Shown in pieces: positions 48,316-60,051 of a DNA stretch of 64,000 nucleotides. Every line of letters starts with the position of its first letter. Within the stretch, counting starts at the first letter, position 1. The notes beneath the pieces were generated by a model. That model saw nothing but the letters and a program-made list of their open reading frames with translations. It had not been told where the DNA came from and did not search any database. The translations under genes and the position numbers were made by a program. This DNA comes from Maratus speciosus (taxonomy: Eukaryota > Arthropoda > Arachnida > Araneae > Salticidae), in assembly GCA_963932465.1 (NCBI GenBank), contig OZ010790.1, positions 347,597,087 to 347,661,086 on the forward strand, in the 5' to 3' direction.

Positions 48316-48661
48316 TATGGATTGATTTCGGTCGGTCGGTTTCATTTAGCTTTAATCTTGTTTCATTTGTTTTTTCAATATGGTCTCGACAGGTAAATCT
48401 GGGGAATGTTGCATGCTTAAAAACAGTTTTAACCCTGCATTAGCGTGTCATAAGCCACGCAGACCTGTCTCCATGTTTAATTAGTTATTTGCCTTGTTTC
48501 TTATGGTTGTTTTGTTTAAGTTAAAGTTGGTTATGTTGTGTTTCTTTAAGTTTGTTTATTAAGTTAAATTATAGTTCTTATTTGGTTTGGTTAAGTTAAT
48601 TTTGTGCTTCAATTAAAGTTTACAGTTTGTGGTAATGCTTGAAATAACTATTGGAATTTTT

Positions 48662-48665
<4 letters not shown>

Positions 48666-48698
<33 letters not shown>

Positions 48699-48780
48699 GG
48701 TTTTATATATATATACATGTATGCATATATACATATATATTTACATATATATGGGTATGTATATATACAATACGTGTATA
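48666..48780. repeat. (TA)n and TATATG-type microsatellite
   Basis: About 30 bp of pure TA is followed by degenerate TATATACATG repeats. The ORF of 71 codons here is microsatellite-derived. Confidence 0.8.
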
Positions 48781-49802
48781 TGTATATATAACACTGGCGC
48801 CTGGCTACCCGAAAAGTACCAAAAATTGAATGTCAAAAAATTGCAGCAAATCATAAAAGAATGTAAAAATCGTAAAAAAACCCAAAATAACAAAAATCAA
48901 AATTTACTGTAATTGGATAAAAGTTTCAAATCTAATTCCTTTGATGAATGTCAAGCTGTGAAACGTGGAAAAACGTTTAAAAAAATCGTGATAAAAAGGG
49001 ATTAAAAAGCAAGAATTGCACAGGAGAAAATTTATTATATTAGGCTAAAAGTTTGAAACCGAATTCCTTTTCCGCACAAAAAAAATCTATATATATATAT
49101 TACGCTAACGTACGTGGCACAGAAATCGCGATTATTTGTTATTGTCTAATGGCAACGCCCGAGAAACGCATCTCATTGGTTACTGTGAAAAGTACTTTGG
49201 CACGATTTAGGGCGATCGGGTTTATTTACATTTCGCCGTAGAGGAAAGAGCTCCATGATGTTTCCCTCTTTCGCTACAATTATAGAGCTTCAAAATATCA
49301 TTTGAAATGCCCGTAAAAGATCTCGGTGAATACTTGAAAGTGAAGAAGAAGCCGAATTAAGAACAGAAAATTGAAATAGATTGAATCGGGAATAAAGTTA
49401 AACACAGAGCATAAGCGATCGCTAAAATAGGCTTAATAAACGAAGAGTGCACGTGTTGCTTCTGAAATCCAAATTATTGATTTAAACGTTCCGGGGGACA
49501 CAACTGTGGAACTTTGAGTAAAACGTGCAATTTCTGCAAAGCACTATATTAGAAATGCGAATTAATCAGCAGCAAGAAATTTAAAAATGTTGTCATGACG
49601 TCAAGTAATTTTGTTTATTTCCTTCTGTACGGATCTTCGATTCGAATTTCAGGTTCATTTAAGAATATTATTATGGGCCCACCAGAAGTAAGATACAATA
49701 AAACCTGCTTAGACGGAAACGACCAGTGATAAATTCCGTTTTATGCAGGTTATTTAAATTGAACAAAGCATAATAACCTTTTTGGGGAGAGAGGGAAGCT
49801 GT

Positions 49803-49807
<5 letters not shown>

Positions 49808-49838
<31 letters not shown>

Positions 49839-49840
49839 TT
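49808..49840. repeat. Poly-T run of about 30
   Basis: A long homopolymer lies inside the right arm of the RT-bearing element. It could be a poly(A) tail of a minus-strand retro-insertion or simple slippage. Confidence 0.7.
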
Positions 49841-50418
49841 TATTGCAGGATTCTATTAGAAACAGGTTTTGCTCTATTAGAAAATAAATTTGCTGGATGG
49901 TACTTTTTAAAACATTCTATATATTAATATTTGCTTACAATTTTATTATTTATTTTCCAATTATTACAGTTTATGTTGTATTTGTAATTGCTTTTTCATC
50001 TACAGATTTTAAATAAAAAATTAAATTATTGAAAATATAATTAAATTTTAATTGAATTCATCAGTTAATTTGGAATAAAAAGAGCATGAGACATATAGAA
50101 ATGGAAAAACTTAACCTGTGAATTTACACAACTTTGGAACTGAACAAGAGTCGGGCCCTGGTAATTTGCGGTCTCCACTCCCACTCCCCTTTGTATGCAC
50201 CTGCGATAAAAATTTCAGATTCATTTAAGAATATTATTAAGGCCCGGGCAACGCCGGGCGGGTCAGCTAGTTTCAATTATTTCACTTACTACTTTCTATA
50301 TTCAGAGTCACAGACTTATTATATCACAATATCTACACATCCAGATCCACATGTTTCGAATATCACAAATAAAAGTCTACAATTAAAATTACGTGTAATA
50401 TTTGATATATTTTAAAAT

Positions 50419-50572
50419 GGTTGATATGGGTCAAAAAATTTTTCAGAGAAAACACCAGTCTTTTCTTATAGAAAAACTCACTTTATGTAATCGCGTGATT
50501 ACATAAAGAAGAATTTTTCTATAAGAAAAGACTGGTATTTCCCTAAAAAAAACTCTCTGACCAGTATCAACC
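50419..50572. repeat. 154-bp hairpin, near-perfect arms
   Basis: ccagtcttttcttatagaaa (50455) pairs with its complement ending 50535. An inner pair ctttatgtaatc/gattacataaag surrounds a gcgt loop, and outer arms (ggttgatatgggtc/gaccagtatcaacc) extend it. A MITE or a small-RNA precursor-like hairpin are both possible. Confidence 0.7.
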
Positions 50573-50619
50573 CTTTTTTTTTATGCATTCACGAGACAAT
50601 AGTTACGATAAAGGTTTGA

Positions 50620-50885
50620 ACTTTGAATTCCACTGAATATTCACTCGTATATTTCGCTTTTTTTATTAAACTATCATAAAATTAAAGTTTCTGCAATGTA
50701 TACTTTTTTTGAATCAGAAACTTTGTTTTAAAAATATTAACACCAGAAATCATTACTATATATGTTTATATCAACAGCACACAAAAAAAAGTACAATTAT
50801 TTCACTTACTACCTTCTATAATGACAGACTTATTATATCACAATATCTACACATCCAGATCCACATGTGTTCAGTGAAAAAATGT
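50620..50885. repeat. Copy 2 of a duplicated host segment
   Basis: It matches 46480-46565, 46850-46944 and 50272-50390 joined together. Examples are caccagaaatcattactata and acttattatatcacaatatc. Copy 1 has since received the MITE and the RT element. Confidence 0.65.
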
Positions 50886-51761
50886 GTTGCTTCATACAGC
50901 TGTCTGAAATAATTCCATGTATAATGTGCAACTCACTTTATAGGATTTAAATTTTTGGAAAAAAAATGTGTATTATAGATGAGTAAATGTTAAATTTGTT
51001 TTGTACATGACTGATGAAGAATAGTGTATATATTTTGCAAATGAATCATTATTTTATAAAATGAAACAAATGAGAATATGTTATAGTGTTATGCTCAGAA
51101 AATGTCATTATGTAGCTCAGCACTTAAAGAGAGAAAATTAATGTAAATTTACGATCTTTGCATTAGAAATGTTATTCTAACAAACTGTTTATCTAACTCA
51201 ACCCAAAATTAGCTTTCTTTCTCTCCATACTGTAACTTTCATAAAAAGAAGCCAGTTAAAATGAAATCTTAAAACATTCTGCAGTAATTCCTTTTAGAAA
51301 ATTGGTATACACACTGACCTTCGAAATTAAAGTTTACTTTTTTTTGCTACTTGTCATTAAAAAAATGATAATAAATGAATGGTACATAGTGGATGATCCA
51401 AAAGAAACAGAAAAAGTAAACATTCCGTAAATTGCAAAATATGGACAATAAGCATGATACAAAATATACAAAAAGGTATGGAACTTTTTTAGTATAAAGA
51501 AATTTGGCTGAATCCTAGAACTAGCAAGATACTTGGCGAGGCAATAAATCTTTTCTTTCTGGTAATCTCATTTTTTTCATATTTTTGATTACACCTACTT
51601 GAAAAAGAAAATACAGTTTTATTGAAGCCATTGATGAAGAAATCTAAAATTTGAGGTTTTAACTCAACTCCTTATTTATGTTTTGTACTATGGAAAATTT
51701 AGAAGGTAGGTTTTTTTTTCTTCTTCAGATTTAAAGGATAATAAAGTATTATGTATTGGTT

Positions 51762-51925
51762 TTTAATTGTAAAATTTGAAAATTAAGGGAAGATGAGATA
51801 AAGTTTAAGATTGTTATAATATTTGTTCAATTTTTTTGCTGTTTTTAGTTGTAAAATTTGAAAATTAAAGTGCCGGTGAAATAAAGTTTGAAATTGTTAG
51901 TATTTGTTCGCCTTTTTTTTTGCTG
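51762..51925. repeat. Two ~85-bp tandem units
   Basis: Units share gtaaaatttgaaaattaa, gataaagttt and attgttaatatttgttc blocks. Intronic, no function visible. Confidence 0.6.
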
Positions 51926-52094
51926 GAAAGTTAAGTTACAGTATACTAACAACTAGAAAGTTGTGAAATTACGGTGATTAAACATTTCTTAATGTTGGAT
52001 TTCAACAAAGTAGATGTCTGTTAAGAATTTTATGTGTATTTTGTCATAATGTTCTACATTTTACATTAGCCTTTTATTGTATGTCTCTCATGCA

Positions 52095-52400
52095 TATGTT
52101 TAGTGACCACGGCATTAGCGAGCTTTGCGCATTTTCGAGAATTGCTGCACAACTAGGCTGTTGTATCCAGTGATTTTTTTTTTTTTTTTGTTCTCATGAA
52201 CACAGAGTGTTCCTACATACATTGTTGAACACTGCATTAACGAGTTCTGTACATTTTTTAGATTGCTGCACAACTAGGTTACTGTATCCAGTGTTTTTTT
52301 TTTTTTTTTTTTGGTTTTCAGGAAAGAGAAGCATTTATATATGCATTTGGGTCCAGTTTTAAGGAATATCATGCATTTTTCAGATTGCTATAGAAATTTG
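52095..52400. repeat. ~125-bp tandem units with poly-T tracts
   Basis: Two clear units and a third partial one share attgctgcacaactagg, ctgtatccagtg and a T-run of 16-18. Confidence 0.65.
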
Positions 52401-53407
52401 AACGAGCCATTATGTAAAAGTTGTTGACAAATTAGAATTAGAATTTTTTTATGTTTACTCTGATTTAGGTAGGCAAGTTAAAAGATTGAAATGATGCAAT
52501 GATTTTTTCTGAAAGTTAATGAGAAAGCAGAATTTCAATCATTAAATGATTACTTTGATTTAGGAAGGTTGTTTAAAGGCTCCACATTTTTCAATAAATT
52601 TATGCTGTACAAATTGTTTTTTGCTTTATTTTAACTGTCACATAAAAATGAGCTTTTCAGTGCTTTTCTAATACATCATTTATAAATATCGTATTTACAA
52701 TGATTCCAAGATGATGACGTAGTAGAATAAAGTAGCCTGGCGGCAGTCAAGAAAGTGGACCAATCATAGGAGTTTTCAGGCTATGGTACTTTAAAGTGGA
52801 GTGCGTGGGGTTATGGCGCGTGCCAGAAAAACTGCCAAATCGGGCATCTCACTTGTTCTAGGATTCTGCTGAAAATTTCACGGCCAGATTAAATATAAAA
52901 TAGTGCTTAAGTTGAATGAGTAGTTCCTACACCTACAGTGGCATATTTTTTAAACATCAAAAAGCGCCTATATGTTACAGAAATATCCTAAACTTATATA
53001 AATAAACAGGGGTGGGGAAATACATCATTTTACTTGCCATTGGCGAGTCAATTTTCTGACAGGGTGAGTGAATTTTTGGGTAGTCTTCGAAAATTGCAAA
53101 CTATAGAGTTAGTGGTAAGACTTTTTTACCATATTAGCTATATTTTGCAACTTTCCAAATTACTATGATGTAAACATGGTACTAAGTTCTATTCTATATT
53201 AAACTTTCATCTCTTGTATATATTTTTAAATTTTATAATATAAAAAAAAACCATGAAAATTAATAGTAATCAACTATTTTTTTTTTTCCCAGTTACGTAA
53301 ATTTTGTCATAGCAATTTTCAACTGTATGTTACATTTTGCTGGCTGGTAAGATTTTTTAGAAATTCCCCATCCATGTGAATAAATAAGAATTTTAATTAA
53401 ACCATAC

Positions 53408-53549
53408 CGTGATCTTGAAAACTTCTCAGGATAACATTCTGGAGAAGAAGAATGACCCCTTCTAACATTATAATCACTATCCATGGCAGTAACTCTAATT
53501 CTTGAATTTCGTGACCAAAAATTTGAGTCCATAATAAATCTTGATTAAC
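53408..53549 (-). CDS. Coding exon 1 of the split gene, with 17 nt of 5' UTR
   Basis: The exon runs from an acceptor (tatttcttgtag, minus strand, AG at 53551-53550) to a donor GTATGG beginning at 53407. Translation starts at the ATG at 53532-53530. An in-frame TAA lies 15 nt upstream of this ATG, inside the exon, so no earlier start can be used in this exon. It encodes residues 1-41 plus two bases of codon 42. The sequence is basic and Ser-rich, with MDSNFWSRNSRIRV at the start and RRGHSSSPE and KFSRSR later, the kind of composition seen in phosphorylated nuclear proteins. If read through the donor the frame would stay open to 53293, but the phase match to exon 2 at 38088 argues for splicing. 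The acceptor implies at least one non-coding 5' exon further upstream, which I could not locate. Confidence 0.7.
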
Positions 53550-55690
53550 CTACAAGAAATATTCACGAAATTTAAGTGTTAAGCAAGAGAATTTTTTAAT
53601 AATTTTTGTTTACAACAATACACTTTTACAGAAGTAATGATGAAGCAAAAATTTTGGCAAGGGGCTGTGCATATATGTTATCATTATTATAATATAATGT
53701 TATCATTTTAGGGAGGAGGGGGGGGGGGGGGTCTGCCACATGATATCGTAAGATATCGGTAGGGGAGGAGAGGGATTTGTCTTTTGATATCGTTATCATT
53801 TTTGATACAACCAAATTTTTCTTTTTTTATTATTTTTAACTTGGTCTTCACATCATAATAGTTTGTTATCTTTTTTTAGTCTTATCTATTTTTATGAAAA
53901 TACAAAGTTATTTTTAAAATCTTTAAATGATTATAAAATTATTTAATTCCAAAATATGGAATACCCCAAGGTTTAGTATTCCTATTCTTCTATTATATGT
54001 ATATGCATATATAATCTGCTGTTTGAGATACCATATGCGAAGTATATTTGAAATGATACTTGTGTTTGCTAGTAAAATAAAAGCGAAATAATGTTGTCCA
54101 CCTGTTTTATTGATAAGAAATTCTGTTAACCAACCCCCCCTCGTGATGGGGCAAGTGCTAGAAGATATTAAAACTGTTAGATGCATTATGTAACATAAAG
54201 CATATAAATTATTTCATGTACAAAGTGATATTTTATTGACTTATCTTCATTTTGAATCAATAAAGTATGCGAAAAATAAATGTAACCATATTTGAATATC
54301 ATTCCAACAAAAGAAAAGAATTAAAAAAAAATTAGACATTCATAACAATATCATTACGGGAAGGGTGTGTGTGTGTATGTGTGTGTGTGTTGGATCGAGG
54401 GATGACAATGTATGATATCGTAAGGGGGAGAGGGGGTCCGAAATTACCAAAAAGTTGATAATGTTATATATACAGACCCTAAATATAGGTTAGTAAAATT
54501 TGGGAAGGAGAAGTGATGAACCACATAAAATCCTCCCCTAGTTATAGCTTGGAAAATTCTGTTATCAGGAGAAAAGAGGTATTTTGGTCAACCTGATCAT
54601 CTAGTTAATTCAACTTTATAACCAACAAGACATATTCAAGATGGAAAGTCATTTTATATAAATTTGCAACCTTCCAACTGTAAAAAAATGCCAAGAATTC
54701 AATGAGTCACTGAAAAAGATAACACTTCAATGGTGTATTATTTTGTGATTTTTTTTCCAGATTACAGTGATAGATAAATAATGGAAATATTTTTTTTCTC
54801 CGGATTTTCTAAAAATTTCCTTGCTAATACCAGGTCGACAAAATTCCCAGACATTCCCATAATTTTTAAGTATGTGACCAGGACCACCCTGAACTTATTT
54901 TTAAACTGTAGCGATATTGAGTGAAATAATGTATTCTCTTTAATTTTTAAAATTAATTTTAATCACTTTAAAGTAGAAAATGTAACTGAAGTGTTCATTT
55001 TAACAGTTGAAATACATATTGTAGCAAAATATGTCAAATTAAGGGAGGTTTTGCCTGTCATTGTAATAGGCTAAAAAAAGTGTGTTTTTTAGCAATTTTT
55101 TTCTGGAATAAGAATTAAGATTTCAGCTCTAGGTTTTCTAAATGTTATTTGTTATCATTTGAAGAACATTTCAAAATTTTGGTAAATAAAAAATTGATGA
55201 TGTGGTTCCAGTCGTGTGAGTGCTTGCCCTATTGTGTGCGCTGTACACTTCCAATCGGGTAGGATTTGATAGATTGCCAGAATTGTTTGCATCGATTTCC
55301 ATAAAGGATTATGAAAGTAGATAATACTGTCTGGAGCTCCAACCACTTTGAGATCAAAAAGTTGCAAATCAATAAAGTGGCAGTGATTTGAAAAAAAGGT
55401 CTATTTCTGAAACATTTTTTGCACTTTGGTGTGCTTCTAAAAATTTTTATTTTGGATAAAAATGGCTGAAAGTGGTCCAAGCTCCAATAAATTATATCAC
55501 CTTTAATAATAAAAAAAAATTAGCAAGATCAGTTAAATAGTTTCTGCAGTCTGCCCAGTTTGACAAAAATAATTTTGCATAAAATGCATTTATTGTGCTC
55601 CAAAACAGTGTAAGCCTATGGACACGTTGCTCTAAAGTACTAAATAAGTACAAAAGGACTTCAAATTTGGCTAAATTGTTGCATACAGAT
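53550..55690. other. Upstream flank of coding exon 1, mostly unannotated
   Basis: Short G-runs (53707-53722), a (TG)n tract (54364-54390) and two related gatatcgtaag-containing stretches (53740, 54408) occur. I found no 5' exon or promoter I could defend. Confidence 0.4.
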
Positions 55691-55739
55691 CAGGGTGGGA
55701 TGGCGGGATTTGCACCCAAAAGAATATCGTGGGCGGTAA

Positions 55740-56830
55740 GCTCCCGTCCATAAAATTTCACCCTTTTCCGTAAAATGTTGCATTATTTTGAAACTACGAT
55801 CAACTCTCGCGAATGCCTTGTGAATTTCGGAATATTTTCGTGTGACCGATTGACACATTTTGCGAGTTTTTGACCGCGAAAGATCACTGAAATTGACGAT
55901 TTTTCCTGCAACTGATAGACAAATTTCACTATTTTTCTTCCCGAGATTGGTTGACATGTTTCACAATATTTTCCTCGACCGATTGGCGAATTCAGAGGTG
56001 ATTCTGTTCCGAATTTTCCGAAAATTAAAGGAATTTGGTTCCAAAATATATGAAAAATCGGACATTAATTCGAAAATTTGAACGAAAAAATATCGCGAAT
56101 TTCGACAAACAATCGCCGAAAAAATCAATTTCGTTAACCGTGTGCAGAAAAAATAGCCAATTTCGTGGCAAAGAATCGCGGAAAAATGTGAATTTCGTCA
56201 AAGGACTGTGAATAAAACGCAAATTTTATCAAAGGATTGCGGGAAAAAAAACGTGAATTTCGGCAAACGATTACGGATAAAAATGTGAAAATCATCAAAG
56301 GAGGGTGAAACAATGCAAATGTCGTTAATGGATCACGAATAAAATGCAAATTTCGTCGAAGAATCGCGGAAAAAATGTGAAATTCATCAAAGGGATACGA
56401 AAGATCGGGAAAAAATGTAAATTTCATCAAAGGATAGCAGAAAAAATGCGAATTTCGTCAAAGGATCGCAGAATAAACACAAAATTAGTCAAAGGGCCCC
56501 TGGAAAAAAATGCGAATTTCATCAATGGATCGCGAAACTACGCGAATTTTATCAAAGTATCGCAAAAAACTCAAATTTCGTCAAAGAAGGATCGCGGAAA
56601 AACGCGAATTTCGTCAAAGGATCTCGGAAAAAAAAGCGAATTTCGTCAAAAGATAGCAGAAAAAACACTAATTTCGTCAAAAGATTGCAAAAAAAAAAAA
56701 AAAAAAACGGGAATTGCGTCAAAATATAGCGTGAAAAACGTGAATTTCGTCAAAGGGTCGTGAAAAAACACAAATTTCGTCAAAGGGCTGCAAGGAAATA
56801 CAGAAATTTCGTCAAAGGGTCGCGAAAACA
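55740..56830. repeat. ~40-bp minisatellite, orientation reversing near 56050
   Basis: Before about 56050 the T-rich strand is on top (gattggttgacatgtttcac type). After it the A-rich strand appears (gcgaatttcgtcaaaggatc). More T-rich units occur at 58190-58400. The ORFs of 60-140 codons on both strands are artefacts. Confidence 0.65.
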
Positions 56831-56872
56831 GTCTCTTTAGGAAAAACAGCACACAAATATATATGTTTATTA

Positions 56873-57982
56873 TAGGGATTGACCGAAGCAGCAATCTTGC
56901 CGAATACCGAAGCTTCGGTCGAAGTGTACACCCAAGCTTCAGTATTCGGCAACCGAATACTTGAAACTTTTTAATACACATTTTCACATATATTAGCTTT
57001 TTTAATAAGCTTTAATTGAAATTAAATTCTCAATAATTTAATTGAGTTACATTTTTATTCTAAAATCTAATTACACAAAAAAATTTAATGACTTCTTTCC
57101 CCTCACAAATTCATTAACCCATCACTTATTTTTTATTATTTTATCACTAGTCAATACCCCAAAATAACTTATGAAAATATTAAACTATACAGGGTATTAT
57201 TAAGGATAAGGATTGTCAGATAAACAAAAGTTCATTCAAATAATAAGAAATAATGTTGTCATTAAGCTGATTTACTGATTGTCTAAATCTAATTATAAAC
57301 ATATTGAATAAGAATGTTCTCAAAATATGGTATTATATCAATTTGTACATTTAACTATTTTCTGTCAAATTATTGATAGAATATTTATATTTTGATTAAT
57401 ATTTTAACACTGTGGTGGTGAAGATAAGAAATTTGAGCGATTTTGATTTAATGGTTATAAAAGCTATAGGATCGGCATACGGGTATAGTTATTTGATGCA
57501 TACATTTTCTTTAATATACACCTTAAATATACAGATATGAACTCTGATATACTTATTTGATGTGTATATTAAAGAAGATACATATTAAATAAATTTAAAT
57601 AAAAAAAAACAAACAAACAAACAAAAAAAAAATGTTGAAGTAAATAAAATTAAATGATAATGGAAAAATGTGCATCTTCCTTACTTTTTTTTTCTCTGTT
57701 GTAGACAGTTGTTTTGATTTCGCACTTATGTAGACTATTTTAGGAAGGAAAAAGTTTTTTTTTTTTTTTTTTTTTAAATAAAAAATGGCCTTTGACTTGT
57801 TTTTTGTAGTGCAGCTGAACTTTGAACTCATGCACATGATATTGAAACTCATTGTTTAGCCTATTCTACTGCTAAGTAAAAGAGAATTCTTCTACTTCTA
57901 AGAAAATACTTAACTATATTCGGTTTACATGCCGAACCACCGAATACCGAATCAACTATTCGGTATATTCGGTCAATCCCTA
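56873..57982. mobile_element. hAT-type element, TSD gtttatta
   Basis: TAGGGATTGACCGAA is at the left, with its complement ttcggtcaatccctag-type end at the right. Subterminal gaataccgaa motifs occur on both sides, with a perfect gtttatta duplication (56865-56872, 57983-57990). It separates the minisatellite blocks. Confidence 0.85.
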
Positions 57983-60051
57983 GTTTATTATTGTAGGTAT
58001 AGTTTTTAATCTGAAATAATATACTGAACTAAATTTTGAAAAATTGGGTTTAACCCAAACCCAACTTGCAGGAATCTGCACTCAACCCGAACCAAAAACA
58101 GAGTTTACTTGACCTGCAGCACAAATAATGCCGGGAGAGGATTTCCCATTCTCTGCTGTAATCTTCCAGAAAATTTGCTATGAATTTCAGTTTTTATTTA
58201 CTCAGAATCAGCCACGAATTTCACGATTACTTTTTGCGACAGACTGGCAAAATTCACAGTTTTACAGATCTACGAACTTCGCAATTTTATACCGCAACCA
58301 ATCGACGAATTTCATGATATTCTTTTCCTCGACCAATCAAGGAAACTCGATTTTTTTTCCATGCCTCATTGGCATATTTCACGATATTTTTTCCTCTGAC
58401 ACTGACAGAAAAAGAAAAGTATCTAAAAAAGGGTGCTCTAAAAACCCGGTAGCAGAAAGTTCGAGACGGGTGACGGTCGTCGCAGATTTTCTTTTCTCTT
58501 TTGCAGATTCGTTTTCATCAAACCTTTATTTTGGTTCATATTATGTTTAGCTCTTTATTACTTAATACAAAATGTTGAGATTATTATTATTAAAAATTTA
58601 TAAAATACCTAAAAACACTACAGGTAAGTGATTGTTTGATTAATTAACGCTTCAATTGTAAAAATATTTTACCTGCAGATTATTTTTTGTCCCTGAAGTA
58701 TCTGTCGCAGACACCTGGTGAATTTTCTGCTACGGGGTCTAAAAAGGACGTTAAGTTTCACTAGGCGCTGCGCTCTGCGAAATTGGTCTAGATTTAGTAC
58801 TAAACAAAAATAAGATTAGAAGGACTGCAAAGACTTGTGATGCATATAAAAGAAAAATTGAGAGCTCCAATTAAACATATTCAGAAGCACCAAACACAGA
58901 AAATCACAGAAATTAGACATGACAGTTTAAAGTTAGCCTACATTTCTCGTGTAATAGAAGAAATTAATCAACAGTTTCCAGGGTTCGCAGGGATATTTTC
59001 GAAAATATCAAAAATATCCGATATTTTGATATATATCCGATATTTTCGATATATATCCGATATTTTCAAAGCAGCCAACTTACCGCTGATAATAAATGTT
59101 TTCAAGCATAATATAGATTAGAAACTAAAATATATTGCACTTAACATGAAAACTTAATCAAAGAATATTCTAAAAATGCATTTTTCTTTTTATTTTTTTT
59201 TCACTTAGAACAAAATTAAAGATGAACTAATTGAAAACAGTAACAATTTGCTTTATAAAGAAAAAAAAACTAACTATAGGATTCAGTATCAAGATTAAGT
59301 ATAAAAAAAATCAGAAATTTTAAATACAAAAAAGTTCTTTTAATTGAAAAATTTTAACATAAATGTAAGTATAAAATATCTTATTTCGTATTTTCTAACA
59401 TGTTGTATAGTTTAAACTGGACCAAAACATGAGAAAAGATTCCTTTCTAATGAAACGGTATATAACTGCTTATTTAAGTTAGTCAGTTCATCTTTCAATG
59501 TATAGGTGAAAATTGGCGGCCGCCACTCGCCACGTGGCGATTAAAGTTGTAAAAGTGGCGATTAAAAATTCGGCCATCGATCGCCACCCTAGTCGCCACT
59601 CGCCAAATGGCGATAAAAATCTGTTATCGATCGCCAAGTGAAATATAGCTTTTTTCATAGAAATATGCGTCTCTACTTTGATTACATCTAATTAGCAAAC
59701 TGGTTAATTCTTTTTTCTACCGGATGCAAGCAGATTACAGTGATTTAGCTGTATTTTCAATATTTCGGCTTTTTGCCATTGCCCTTCAGTTGGATTATTT
59801 TTTCAAGAAGTACAGTTTTATTCTGCAAAATATATTCATCAGCTTTGATTCCACATGCATTTCAAATAATTTATTCCTTTTTTTTTTTTTTTCACCGGAT
59901 GCAAAAGCAAGTTTTTAAGAACATTGCAGTATTTTCAATATTTCGACTCCTGCTACATGCTCACCAGTTAGATTATTTTTCTTCAAGAGATATTGTTTAA
60001 TCCTGCAAAATACACTCACCAGCTTAGATTTCAATTTTATGTAATGTGTGT

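Larger units (their letters stand above)
46945..50271 (+). mobile_element. Element bounded by inverted ACTAGCT(G/A)AC ends, carrying an RT ORF
   Basis: The left terminus actagctaacttgcctgcc with ttgcccggg is inverted at the right as cccgggcaacgccgggcggg, tcagctagt. Inside, a second inverted pair (47273-47299 with 48794-48820) and (TA)n tracts bracket the RT ORF. About 49640-49690 and 50200-50245 both contain ttcatttaagaatattatta. An empty site is visible at 50745-50800. Confidence 0.5.
2115..53549 (-). other. Whole span of the three-exon gene (301 aa, 51 kb)
   Basis: Exon joins are 53408/38088 and 37945/2855, with introns of 15,319 bp and 35,089 bp. Both junctions are phase 2, so the 144-nt exon 2 is a multiple of three and skipping it would preserve frame. 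The two introns hold most of the transposable elements listed here. The protein is Ser/Lys/Arg-rich with low-complexity stretches, so homology will be weak outside close relatives. I cannot assign a reaction, partner or pathway. Confidence 0.7.

Noticed and set aside
53009..53100. Possible hAT left end (CAGGGGTGGGGAAA)
   Set aside because: No matching right end or TSD found in the window.
56134..56987. ORFs of 98, 139 and 113 codons
   Set aside because: Same minisatellite effect (repeated isskdrgk-like and fdeihif-like products).
58128..58550. 140-codon ORF
   Set aside because: Mostly minisatellite of the 55740-56830 family; Phe/Arg-rich repetitive product.
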